64,000 nucleotides of DNA from Streptomyces rimosus subsp. rimosus (GTDB lineage: Bacteria > Actinomycetota > Actinomycetes > Streptomycetales > Streptomycetaceae). The stretch lies in the NCBI RefSeq assembly GCF_000720725.1, contig NZ_JOCQ01000002.1, positions 62,001-126,000 on the forward strand, in the 5' to 3' direction. Below the pieces are notes generated by a model. The model worked only from the letters and a program-made list of their open reading frames with translations, ran no database searches and was not told where the DNA came from. Shown piece by piece: positions 17,360 to 26,305 of this stretch (its first letter is position 1; each line of letters starts with the position of its first letter). The position numbers and the translations under genes are program-made.

Positions 17360-19726
17360 GTGAAGGGCCTGCACCGGCTCCGCAGGAGCCGCCGGACAGT
17401 GACGGTAGGACTGTCGACCGCGGCGGTGATCGCCGGAGTCGTGACGCTTCTCCCCAGCTCCGCCGGAGCCGCCGCCTTGAGTACGCAGGCGGCCCCCTCG
17501 GGCAGGTACTTCGGCACGGCCGTGGCTGCCGGGAGGCTCGGCGACCCGACGTACTCCACGATTCTCGACCGGGAGTTCAACATGATCACCCCGGAGAACG
17601 AGATGAAGTGGGACGCCACCGAACCCTCCCGCGGCACCTTCACCTTCGGCCCGGCCGACCGGATCGTCGGCCACGCCACCGCGCACCGGCAGCGGGTACG
17701 TGGCCACGCCCTGGTCTGGTACAAACAGCTGCCCGGCTGGGTGAAGTCCATCACCGACGTCAACACCCTGCGCAGCGCGATGAAGAACCACATCACCACC
17801 GAGATGAACCACTTCAAGGGCAAGATCTACGCCTGGGACGTGGTCAACGAAGCCTTCGCCGACGGCTCCTCCCAGCACCGCAGTTCGAAGTTCCAGGACC
17901 TGCTGGGCGACGGGCACATCGAGGAAGCGTTCCGCACCGCCCGTGCGGCCGACTCCTCGGTCAAGCTCTGCTACAACGACTACAACATCGAGAACTGGTC
18001 GGACGCCAAGACCCAGGGCGTCTACCGCATGGTCAAGGACTTCAAGTCCCGCGGCGTGCCCATCGACTGCGTCGGGTTCCAGAGCCACTTCCAGGCGGGC
18101 GGCCCGCCGGCGAGCTTCAGGACCACCTTGGCCGCCTTCGCCGCCCTGGGCGTCGACGTCCAGATCACCGAACTGGACATCGCCCAGGCACCACCCGTCC
18201 ACTACGCGAACACGGTCAAAGCCTGCCTGGCCGTGGCCCGGTGTACCGGCATCACGGTGTGGGGCATCCGTGACAGCGACTCCTGGCGCCGCGACGAGCG
18301 CCCCCTGCTGTTCGACGACAACGGCAGGCCGAAGCCCGCGTACACCGCCGTCATGAACGCTCTCCATTCCGGCTCCGGTACGCCCCCGGCCAAGCCGGAC
18401 GGCGGTACCGGGGAGATCAAGGGCGTGGCCTCCGGCCGCTGTATCGACATCCCCGACTCCGGCACCGCCAACGGCACCCCGGCGCAACTGTGGGACTGCA
18501 GCGGACGGGCCAACCAGCGCTGGACCTACACCGCCGCGAAGCAGCTGAAGGTCTACGACAACAAGTGTCTGGACGCCAAGAACAAGGGCACCACCAACGG
18601 CACCTCGTTGGTCGTCCGGGACTGCAACGGCGGCGCCAACCAGCAGTGGAACATCAACACCAACGGCACGATCACCGGCGTGCAGTCCGGGCTGTGCCTC
18701 GACGCCGTCGGCGCGGCCACCGCGAACGGCACCAAGATCCAGTTGTACGCCTGCGCGTCCGTCGACAACCAGAAGTGGAGCGCCCCGTCCGGGACGACGG
18801 CGGGCAGCGGCGCGTGCGCGCTTCCCTCGACGTACAGGTGGAAGTCGACGGGTGCCCTCGCACAGCCCTCGAACGGGTGGGTCGCGGTGAAGGATTTCAC
18901 CAGCGTGGTGCACAACGGCAAGCACCTGGTCTACGCGTCGAGCGCGTCCGGGAACTCGTACGGCTCGATGGCCTTCCGCCCCTTCACGAACTGGTCGGAC
19001 ATGGCGTCGGCCGGCCAGACCGGCATGCGAGAGGGCGCGGTGGCGCCCACCCTGTTCTACTTCGCCCCCAAGAGGATCTGGGTGCTGGCGTCCCAGTGGG
19101 GTGCGTGGCCCTTCAGCTACCGCACGTCGAGCGACCCCACCGACCCGAACGGCTGGTCCGCGCCCCGTCCGCTGTTCACCGGCAGCATCCCCCGCACCGA
19201 TTCCCCCACCGGCCCGATCGACCAGACCCTGATCGCCGACGGCCGGAACATGTATCTGTTCTTCGCCGGTGACAACGGCAAGATCTACCGGGCGAGCATG
19301 CCGATCGGGAACTTCCCGGGCAACTTCGGCTCCTCGTACACGACGGTCATGAGCGACGCGCCGGACAAGCTGTTCGAGGCGCCGCAGGTCTACAAGGTCC
19401 AGGGCCAAAACCAGTACCTCATGCTCATCGAGGCGAAGGGCGCGAACAAGACGCGCTACTTCCGCTCGTTCACGGCCTCCAGCCTGAGCGGTACGTGGAC
19501 CCCGCAGGCCACCGGCGAGAACAACCCCTTCGCGGGCAAGGCCAACAGCGGTGCCACCTGGACCAACGACATCAGCCACGGTGACCTGGTCCGCAACAAC
19601 CCCGACCAGACCATGACCATCGACCCCTGCAACCTGCAGTTCCTCTACCAGGGCAAGTCCCCCACAGCGGGCGGCGACTACGACCGACTCCCGTACCGGC
19701 CGGGTGTCCTCACCCTGCAGCGCTGA
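17360..19726 (+). CDS. Secreted bifunctional xylanase/arabinofuranosidase, GH10-CBM13-GH62
   Basis: 788 residues. A signal peptide (twin-Arg-like basic start, hydrophobic about 14-35, cut near AGA-AA) precedes a GH10 endo-xylanase (about 45-335) with acid/base Glu164 in WDVVNEAF and nucleophile Glu271 in QITELD. A ricin-type CBM13 (about 350-475) has three QxW repeats. A GH62 alpha-L-arabinofuranosidase (about 485-788) starts CALPSTYRWKSTGALAQP. It would cut the arabinoxylan backbone and remove arabinose side chains outside the cell. The GTG at 17360 follows AGGAG; an upstream frame start at 17195 lacks a matching signal peptide. It sits beside the AbfB-bearing sigma factor. Confidence 0.92.
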   Translation: MKGLHRLRRSRRTVTVGLSTAAVIAGVVTLLPSSAGAAALSTQAAPSGRYFGTAVAAGRLGDPTYSTILDREFNMITPENEMKWDATEPSRGTFTFGPADRIVGHATAHRQRVRGHALVWYKQLPGWVKSITDVNTLRSAMKNHITTEMNHFKGKIYAWDVVNEAFADGSSQHRSSKFQDLLGDGHIEEAFRTARAADSSVKLCYNDYNIENWSDAKTQGVYRMVKDFKSRGVPIDCVGFQSHFQAGGPPASFRTTLAAFAALGVDVQITELDIAQAPPVHYANTVKACLAVARCTGITVWGIRDSDSWRRDERPLLFDDNGRPKPAYTAVMNALHSGSGTPPAKPDGGTGEIKGVASGRCIDIPDSGTANGTPAQLWDCSGRANQRWTYTAAKQLKVYDNKCLDAKNKGTTNGTSLVVRDCNGGANQQWNINTNGTITGVQSGLCLDAVGAATANGTKIQLYACASVDNQKWSAPSGTTAGSGACALPSTYRWKSTGALAQPSNGWVAVKDFTSVVHNGKHLVYASSASGNSYGSMAFRPFTNWSDMASAGQTGMREGAVAPTLFYFAPKRIWVLASQWGAWPFSYRTSSDPTDPNGWSAPRPLFTGSIPRTDSPTGPIDQTLIADGRNMYLFFAGDNGKIYRASMPIGNFPGNFGSSYTTVMSDAPDKLFEAPQVYKVQGQNQYLMLIEAKGANKTRYFRSFTASSLSGTWTPQATGENNPFAGKANSGATWTNDISHGDLVRNNPDQTMTIDPCNLQFLYQGKSPTAGGDYDRLPYRPGVLTLQR

Positions 19727-19767
19727 CCCGCCCGATCAACGGTGATATGCAAGGAGAACACCTCCCC

Positions 19768-22395
19768 ATGAAGAACCACACGGACGGACGGCGCCGCGGG
19801 CGTCACCGCCGTCGCAGAGCCGCGACCGGCCTGCTGCTCGGCGTGCCGGCCGCCGTCGTGCCGTACCTCCTGTTCACCCAAGAGGACTCCCTGGCCGCGA
19901 CGATCGACGCCGGTGCCTACTACAAGCTTGTCTCCGTGCGCAGCGGCAAGGTGCTGGACGTCAACGCCTTCTCCACCGCCGACGGCACCCGCATCCAGCA
20001 GTGGACCGACCAGAACACCGCCAACCAGCAGTGGAAACTGAGGCCCACCGGCGACGGCTTCTACGAGCTCGTGAACCGCAACAGCGGCAAGGTGCTGGGC
20101 ATAGCGGGCGGCTCGACCTCCCGGTCGGCTGCCGCCGAGCAGCAGACCGACAGCTCCTCCGCCTCCCAGGAATGGCGGATCGATGACGTGAGCGGCTCCG
20201 GCGCCGTCACCTTCACCTCCCGCAAGAGCGGCCAGGTGCTGGACGTCTCCGGAGGCGCCACGGCCCAGGGCGCGGCGGTCGTCCAGTATCCCGGCAGGGG
20301 CAGCACCAACCAGCAGTGGAAGCTGGTGAAGGTGACCGGCAGCCAGGCGGCCGCGGCCGGACCGTACAAGTGGAGGAACGCCCAGGTGGTCGGCGGTGGT
20401 TACGTCACCGGGCTGGTGTTCAACCCACGGGAGAAGGATCTGCTGTACGCGCGCACCGACATGGGCGGCGCCTACCGCTGGGACACCGCGGCCGAGCAGT
20501 GGATCCCGCTCACGGACTGGCTCGGCGAGAAGGACTGGAACCTGCTGGGCATCGACGCGCTGGCCACCGACCCCGTCGACCCCGACCGGCTCTACCTCGC
20601 GACGGGCACCTACACCAACAACTGGGCCGGCAACGGCGCGATCCTGCGCTCCACGGACCGGGGCCGCACCTTCCAGCGCACCGATCTGCCGTTCAAGCTG
20701 GGCGGCAACGAGGACGGCCGCGGGGCGGGCGAACGGCTCGCGATCGACCCCTCGGACCACCGCACCCTGCTGCTGGGCACCCGTAAGAACGGCCTGTGGC
20801 GCAGCACCGACCACGGGGTGACATGGCGGCAGGTCTCTTCGTTCCCGGTCAAGGACGGGGCGGGCAGCGGCGCGGGCATCTCCTTCGTGACGTACGGGCC
20901 GGCCGGCAGCAACACGGTCTACGTCGGCGTCGCGGACAGGTCGGCCTCCCTCTACCGCTCCACCGACGGCGGCAGCACCTGGAAGGCCGTCCCCGGGCAC
21001 CCCACCGGCCAGCTGCCCCAGCACGGCGTGCTCTCCGGTGACGGTTCGCTGTACCTGACGTACACCGACAACCTCGGGCCCAACGGCGTGACGGCGGGCT
21101 CGGTGTGGAAGTACACCCCGGCGGGCGGAGCGTGGAAGAACATTTCTCCGTCCCAGGGCGGCTACGGCTTCTCCGGCCTGGCCGTCGATCCGCGCAAGCC
21201 GTCCACGGTGATGGTCACGACCCTCGGCCGCTGGTGGCCCGAGGACGAGATCTACCGCAGCACCGACGGCGGCACGACATGGAAGGCGCTGGCCGGGAAA
21301 TCGGTACGGAACGCCTCCGCCGCTCCGTACATCGGCACCCACACCGGGCACTGGATGACCGCCCTGGCCATCGACCCCTCCGACTCCGGGCACGTGCTGT
21401 ACGGCACCGGCAACGGCATCTGGCGCAGCAAGGACGCCGACGCCACCGACAGCGGCGGCACCAGCCACTGGACCGTGGGCGCGCGCGGCCTGGAGGAGAC
21501 CGCGCTGATGGACGCGATCGCCCCGCCCGGCGGTGCGACCGTCATCACCGCCATGGGCGACCAGGGCGGCTTCCGCCACGACGACCTGACCAAGGTGCCC
21601 GCCGGGCGGATGAACAACCCGATGATGAGCAACAGCACCGACATCGACTTCGCCCAGGCCAACCCCTCGGTGATGGTCCGTGTCGGCCGTGGCGGCGCGC
21701 AGGACGGCGCCTATTCCACCGACGGCGGCAACAGCTGGACCGGCTTCCGGTCGGAGCCGGTGGCCGGTGCCGACAGTGGCCAGGTCGCGCTCGCGGCGGA
21801 CGGTTCGAGCATCGTATGGACCGAGGCCGGCCAGGTCCCGTACCGCTCGACCGACAAGGGGGCGAGCTGGTCGAAGGTCGGTGGCCTGGGCGCCGGCGCC
21901 GCGGTCGTCGCCGACCGCTCCTCGGCCGGCACGTTCTACTCGCTGGCCGGCGGCACGCTCCACGCCAGCACCGACGGCGGAGCGACCTTCACCGCCCGGG
22001 CCACCGGCCTTCCCGCCGGCGGCCGGCTCAAGGCCGTACCCGGCGTTGCGGGAGACCTGTGGATCGTCGGCGGTGACCAGGGGCTGCTGCACTCCACCGA
22101 CGGCGGCCGCACCTTCGCCAGGCTCACCACGGTGAAGTCCGCCGCCGCCCTCGGCTTCGGCAAGGCCGCACCGGGCGCCTCCTACCAGGCCCTGTACATG
22201 ATCGGCACCGTCAACGACGTCGGTGGGGTCTTCCGCTCCACCGACAAGGGCGCCACCTGGCTCCGCGTCAACGACGACGCCCACCAGTGGGGCGGTATCG
22301 GCAGCGTCGGCGTCATCACCGGTGATCCCGACACCTTCGGCCGCGTCTACATCGGCACCAACGGACGCGGCCTCCAGTACGGCGACCCGTCCTGA
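19768..22395 (+). CDS. Secreted xyloglucanase-type GH74 enzyme with N-terminal CBM13
   Basis: 875 residues. A long basic N-terminus with RRRAATGLLLG (Tat-like) and a hydrophobic stretch to about 45 form the export signal. A ricin-like CBM13 (about 48-190) with NQQW/SQEW/NQQW repeats precedes the GH74 double seven-bladed propeller (about 200-875), marked by repeated RSTDxGxTW motifs. Catalytic Asp candidates are Asp231 (ARTDMGGAYRWD) and Asp598 (AMGDQGGFRHD). GH74 enzymes cut xyloglucan. The ATG at 19768 is preferred (AAGGAG upstream); ATG 19747 is an alternative. It follows the xylanase by 41 bases, so the two are probably cotranscribed. Confidence 0.9.
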   Translation: MKNHTDGRRRGRHRRRRAATGLLLGVPAAVVPYLLFTQEDSLAATIDAGAYYKLVSVRSGKVLDVNAFSTADGTRIQQWTDQNTANQQWKLRPTGDGFYELVNRNSGKVLGIAGGSTSRSAAAEQQTDSSSASQEWRIDDVSGSGAVTFTSRKSGQVLDVSGGATAQGAAVVQYPGRGSTNQQWKLVKVTGSQAAAAGPYKWRNAQVVGGGYVTGLVFNPREKDLLYARTDMGGAYRWDTAAEQWIPLTDWLGEKDWNLLGIDALATDPVDPDRLYLATGTYTNNWAGNGAILRSTDRGRTFQRTDLPFKLGGNEDGRGAGERLAIDPSDHRTLLLGTRKNGLWRSTDHGVTWRQVSSFPVKDGAGSGAGISFVTYGPAGSNTVYVGVADRSASLYRSTDGGSTWKAVPGHPTGQLPQHGVLSGDGSLYLTYTDNLGPNGVTAGSVWKYTPAGGAWKNISPSQGGYGFSGLAVDPRKPSTVMVTTLGRWWPEDEIYRSTDGGTTWKALAGKSVRNASAAPYIGTHTGHWMTALAIDPSDSGHVLYGTGNGIWRSKDADATDSGGTSHWTVGARGLEETALMDAIAPPGGATVITAMGDQGGFRHDDLTKVPAGRMNNPMMSNSTDIDFAQANPSVMVRVGRGGAQDGAYSTDGGNSWTGFRSEPVAGADSGQVALAADGSSIVWTEAGQVPYRSTDKGASWSKVGGLGAGAAVVADRSSAGTFYSLAGGTLHASTDGGATFTARATGLPAGGRLKAVPGVAGDLWIVGGDQGLLHSTDGGRTFARLTTVKSAAALGFGKAAPGASYQALYMIGTVNDVGGVFRSTDKGATWLRVNDDAHQWGGIGSVGVITGDPDTFGRVYIGTNGRGLQYGDPS

Positions 22396-22745
22396 CCCCG
22401 ACGCCAGAGCGGATGCGCGTACGGCGCGTGAGCTGACGCGCTGACCGCAATGGACAGCCGCCCCTCCCGACCGATGCGACAGCTCGGTTGGAGGGGCGGC
22501 TTTCTGCTGTGGAGGGGGACCGATGGCGGTGGGCTCCAAGGCCCTGCCCGGCGGCACCGGAGGGGGCGAGGTCACCCGAGTGGACGAACGGGAGGGCGGC
22601 TGACGTGCGGGTACACCGGTCGGCTTCCAAGGTGGGGTAAGGCCCGTACACCGGCGGCCCCTGATGCCGCCGAGCAGCGTGTGTTCCTTGTCCGCGGGGC
22701 CTTTCCCATCGGCAACGAACGCGGGCCGGTTGCCCGCCGGATCGG
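22396..22745. other. 350-bp intergenic region with terminator
   Basis: After the terminator at 22456-22504 no gene is seen. A short duplication (GTACACCGG at about 22611 and 22648) lies upstream of the Clp ATPase gene. No CTTGAGT-type HspR inverted repeat was found, so HspR control is not supported. Confidence 0.45.
22456..22504 (+). terminator. Rho-independent terminator after the GH74 gene
   Basis: A perfect 12-bp stem (AGCCGCCCCTCC with GGAGGGGCGGCT) around a 22-base loop that can itself pair partly, followed by TTTCT. It is 60 bases beyond the GH74 stop and closes the glycoside hydrolase unit. Confidence 0.82.
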
Positions 22746-25247
22746 ATGACGGCTGTGACGACTTCGCCCTTCGGGTCCGGTGACCCGTTCTCGGACCTGT
22801 TCAACCGCTTCTTCGGCACCAGCCCTGCGGCCTCACCGCCGGCGGTCCAGCGGGTGCCCATCGGGCGCCTGCTCAGCGACGCCGCGCAGGAGCTTCTGGC
22901 GACGGCCGGCGGGCGTGCCGCCGAGGACGGGGCCGATCTGGACACCGTGCACCTTCTGTGGGCCGCCGCCCAGGCCGACCCGGGCCGCCGTCTGCTGGCT
23001 CAGGCAGGTGCCGATCCCGACGCGCTGGTGGCGCAGGTGGAGGAGTCGCTGCCCGCCGGTGACGGGGTGGAGGAACCGCGGCTGACCCCGGCGGCGAAGC
23101 GGGTCCTGCTCAGGGCCCACGCCAAGTCCCAGGAGGCGGGTGCGTCCTACATCGGGCCTGAGCACATCCTGGCCGCGGTCGTGGAGGACCCCTCGTCCGG
23201 TGCGGCCGGGTTGCTGGGTCCGGAGGGTGCCGGAGCCGGCCGCGACCGCGGGGGCCCGGGCGGGGCCGGCGGCGGTTCGGCGGGGAGCGGGTCCAGTGCG
23301 ACGCCCACGCTGGACGAGTACGGCCGCGACCTTACGGAAGAGGCCCGCGCGGGACGGTTGGATCCGGTGGTGGGGCGGGCCCAGGAGATCGAGCAGACGG
23401 TGGAGATCCTCTCCCGGCGTTCGAAGAACAACCCGGTGCTGCTGGGGGACCCGGGGGTCGGCAAGACCGCCATCGTGGAGGGCCTCGCGCAGCGCGTGGT
23501 GTCCGGCGATGTGCCCAAGACCCTGCGGGACCGGCGGGTGGTCGCCTTGGACCTGCCGGGACTGGTGGCCGGTTCGAAGTACCGCGGAGAGTTCGAGGAG
23601 CGCCTGAAGAAGGTCATCGACGAGGTCACCGAGGCGCAGGAGAGCATCATCGTGTTCATCGACGAGATCCACACGGTCGTCGGCGCCGGTGGCGGCGGCG
23701 AGGGGGCCATGGACGCGGGGAACATCCTCAAACCCGCCCTGGCCCGCGGCGATCTCAGTCTGGTCGGCGCCACGACGCTGGAGGAGTACCGCAAGAACAT
23801 CGAGAAGGACGCCGCGCTCGAACGCCGTTTCCAGCCCGTGATCGTGCCGGAGCCCACGGTCGACGAGACCGTGGAGATTCTTCAGGGCCTGCGCGACGCC
23901 TATGAGGCCCATCACGGCGTGCGTTTCACCGACGCGGCGCTGGAGAGCGCGGCGGTCCTCTCCGACCGCTACATCACCGACCGGTTCCTGCCCGACAAGG
24001 CCATCGACCTGCTGGACCAGGCCGGGGCCCGGGTGGCGCTGCGCGGCGGCGGTGACAGCCCCGAGGCGGACGAGGCCCAGGACGAACTGACCCGGCTGAA
24101 CCGGGAGAAGGACGAGGCCGTCCACAACGAGGACTACGACCGGGCCGCCGGGCTCAAGAGACAGATCGACGAGACGCAGGAGAGGCTTTCGGGCCTGGAC
24201 GGTGAGCAGGCACCCGTGGCAGAGGTCACCGAGGAGGACATCGCCGAAGTCGTCTCCCGGCGCACCGGCATTCCGGTCGCCCAGCTGACGGCCACCGAGC
24301 GCGAACGCCTGATCCGGCTGGAGGAGACCCTGCACGCGAGGGTGGTCGGCCAGGACGAGGCGGTCACCGCGGTGGCGCAGGCCGTGCGGCGGGGCCGCGC
24401 GGGGATGGGCGACCCCGACCGGCCCACCGGCAGCTTCCTCTTCCTCGGGCCCACCGGCGTCGGCAAGACCGAACTCGCCAAGGCCATCGCCGAGATCCTC
24501 TTCGGCCAGGAGGACCGGCTGATCCGCTTCGACATGAGCGAGTTCCAGGAGCGCCACACCGTCTCCCGCCTCGTCGGCTCGCCTCCCGGGTACGTGGGCT
24601 ACGACGAAGCCGGGCAGCTCACCGAGGCGGTCCGGCGCAAGCCGTACAGCGTGCTGCTGTTCGACGAGGTGGAGAAGGCGCACCCGGACGTCTTCAACCT
24701 GCTGCTCCAGGTCCTCGACGACGGCCGGCTGACCGACGCGCAGGGCCGTACGGTCGACTTCCGCCACACGGTCGTCATCATGACCAGCAACCTCGCCTCG
24801 CAGCTCATCCTGAACCACCACGGCGCCGTGGACGAGATCCGCGACGACCTGATGGCCGAGCTGCGCAGCCATTTCCGCCCCGAATTCCTCAACCGCATCG
24901 ACGAGGTGGTCGTCTTCCACGCGCTCACCCGGGAAAACCTCGTGCGGATCGTCGAACTGCTGCTGGAGCGCAGTCGCCGCAGGCTGCACGCCCAGCAGGT
25001 CGGTCTCCAGGTGACCGAGCGCGCCAAGGAATGGCTCGCGGAGCAGGGCTATCAGCCGGAGTTCGGTGCCAGGCCGTTGCGCCGCACCATTCAGACGGAG
25101 CTCGACAACCGGCTGTCCAACATGCTGCTGGACGGCCAGGTGGGCCCCGGCGACACCGTTACCTGCGACGTGCAAGACGGCCGGCTGGAGTGCAAGGTCA
25201 CACCCGGCAGCCGGGAGGAGAGCGACGAGCCGGCCACAACGGGCTGA
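22746..25247 (+). CDS. Clp/Hsp100 AAA+ ATPase with ClpC-like middle and ClpB-like second ring
   Basis: 833 residues with a Clp N-domain (about 38-155), a Gly/Ser linker (160-188), a first ATPase ring (Walker A GDPGVGKTA near 235-243), a UVR-like coiled coil (about 445-485, EAVHNEDYDRAAGLKRQI) as in ClpC, and a second ring (GPTGVGKTELAK). After the second-ring TSNLASQLIL the LGF/IGF tripeptide that docks ClpP is absent, as in ClpB. It therefore looks like a chaperone or disaggregase rather than a protease partner. The N-terminal ~35 residues are unusual. The ATG at 22746 has a weak ribosome site; GTG 22755 is an alternative. Its end overlaps the LysR gene. Confidence 0.88.
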   Translation: MTAVTTSPFGSGDPFSDLFNRFFGTSPAASPPAVQRVPIGRLLSDAAQELLATAGGRAAEDGADLDTVHLLWAAAQADPGRRLLAQAGADPDALVAQVEESLPAGDGVEEPRLTPAAKRVLLRAHAKSQEAGASYIGPEHILAAVVEDPSSGAAGLLGPEGAGAGRDRGGPGGAGGGSAGSGSSATPTLDEYGRDLTEEARAGRLDPVVGRAQEIEQTVEILSRRSKNNPVLLGDPGVGKTAIVEGLAQRVVSGDVPKTLRDRRVVALDLPGLVAGSKYRGEFEERLKKVIDEVTEAQESIIVFIDEIHTVVGAGGGGEGAMDAGNILKPALARGDLSLVGATTLEEYRKNIEKDAALERRFQPVIVPEPTVDETVEILQGLRDAYEAHHGVRFTDAALESAAVLSDRYITDRFLPDKAIDLLDQAGARVALRGGGDSPEADEAQDELTRLNREKDEAVHNEDYDRAAGLKRQIDETQERLSGLDGEQAPVAEVTEEDIAEVVSRRTGIPVAQLTATERERLIRLEETLHARVVGQDEAVTAVAQAVRRGRAGMGDPDRPTGSFLFLGPTGVGKTELAKAIAEILFGQEDRLIRFDMSEFQERHTVSRLVGSPPGYVGYDEAGQLTEAVRRKPYSVLLFDEVEKAHPDVFNLLLQVLDDGRLTDAQGRTVDFRHTVVIMTSNLASQLILNHHGAVDEIRDDLMAELRSHFRPEFLNRIDEVVVFHALTRENLVRIVELLLERSRRRLHAQQVGLQVTERAKEWLAEQGYQPEFGARPLRRTIQTELDNRLSNMLLDGQVGPGDTVTCDVQDGRLECKVTPGSREESDEPATTG

Positions 25248-26178
25248 TCACGGCCGGTCCGTGCCGGCCGTTACGGCAGGGCGCCAACGCGCTCCGCGCC
25301 AGGTCGCGTAGCCAGACGTGTGCGGGGTCGGTGTCGTAGCGCTGATGCCATGACAGGTACACCGCGGCCGACGGCAGTTCGAACGGCAGCGGGAGCAGGG
25401 TCAGACCGAGGGCCGTGGCCGTTGCGCGCGTCGTCGATTCGGGGGCTGTGACGAGGAGATCGGAGTCGCGCACGAACTCGAAGGCGGTGCCTTCGGTGGG
25501 CGCGGACGCCACTACCCGGCGGGTGAGGCCGAGCCGCGCGAGAGCGTCGTCGAGGGCATTGCCGAGTCTTCCGCGCCGCGAGACGGTGATGTGCTCGGCC
25601 CCGGCGTACTGCGCGGCGGTGACGGCCTTGACCCGGGTGAGCGGGTGGCCCTGCCGCACGACGATGACGTGCTGGGTCTCGGCCACCCGGTCGGCGCGAA
25701 TGTCGGGTGCGGTCGGGCGGTCGGCGTTCGCCTCCAGGTCGACCTCGCCGCGACGCAGCTCGGGGGTGTCGACGCTCGATTCCGCGAGGAAACGCAAACG
25801 CACGCCCGGCGCCTGCTCGCGTACGGCCGCGAGAAGCGCGGGGCCACCGAGCGCGACGAGTGAATCGTGCCAGCGGAGGGTGAAGGTGCGCTCCATCGTC
25901 GTGAGGTCGAGTTCGCGGCTCGGTGCCAGCACGCCTTGGACCTGCTGCAGCAGCTCGTGCACCTGTTCCCGGACGGCGATCGCGTACGGCGTCGGAGTCA
26001 TCGTGCGCCCGGTACGCACCAGGATCTGATCCCCTGTCGTGCGCCGGATCCGGCCGAGGCTTCGGCTCATCGCGGGGGCGGTGACGTGCAGGCGCTCAGC
26101 GGCGCCGGCCACGCTGCCTTCCTCCAGCAGCGCATCGAGCGCGGCGAGCAGGTTCAGATCCAATTGCATGGGAGTCAT
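25198..26178 (-). CDS. LysR-family transcriptional regulator
   Basis: 326 residues. A winged HTH (about 5-65: LNLLAALDALLEEGSVAGAAERLHVTAPAMSRSLGRIR) is followed by a periplasmic-binding-like effector domain (about 95-300). The C-terminal tail (last ~20 residues) comes from overlap with the convergent Clp gene. It is divergent from the IMPase-like and reductase genes, the usual arrangement of a LysR regulator and its target operon. A candidate LysR box lies between them. The start is the first ATG of two (26178, 26169), neither with a good ribosome site. Confidence 0.87.
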   Translation of the reverse strand: MTPMQLDLNLLAALDALLEEGSVAGAAERLHVTAPAMSRSLGRIRRTTGDQILVRTGRTMTPTPYAIAVREQVHELLQQVQGVLAPSRELDLTTMERTFTLRWHDSLVALGGPALLAAVREQAPGVRLRFLAESSVDTPELRRGEVDLEANADRPTAPDIRADRVAETQHVIVVRQGHPLTRVKAVTAAQYAGAEHITVSRRGRLGNALDDALARLGLTRRVVASAPTEGTAFEFVRDSDLLVTAPESTTRATATALGLTLLPLPFELPSAAVYLSWHQRYDTDPAHVWLRDLARSALAPCRNGRHGPAVISPLWPARRSPPGCRV

Positions 26179-26185
26179 GCTAGCC

Positions 26186-26200
26186 GTGCTTTACATGCAC
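26186..26200. promoter_or_regulatory. Candidate LysR box
   Basis: GTGC-N7-GCAC dyad containing the T-N11-A core typical of LysR operators. It lies 8 bases from the lysR start and about 105 bases upstream of the IMPase-like gene, so it could serve autoregulation and activation of the divergent operon. Confidence 0.4.
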
Positions 26201-26305
26201 TTGTGGTTAGCGGTCGCCCCTCCTACCTTCGAGGTGCGGGCGCGAAAGGAACACAGTCCTCGCCCAATCCGCCTCATCACCCCCTTCTCAACCGGGAGCA
26301 CCGCC

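Noticed and set aside
22600..22745. HspR-type operator upstream of the Clp ATPase
   Set aside because: No CTTGAGT-N7-ACTCAAG inverted repeat is present. The only resemblance, CCGAGTGG, is not a dyad.
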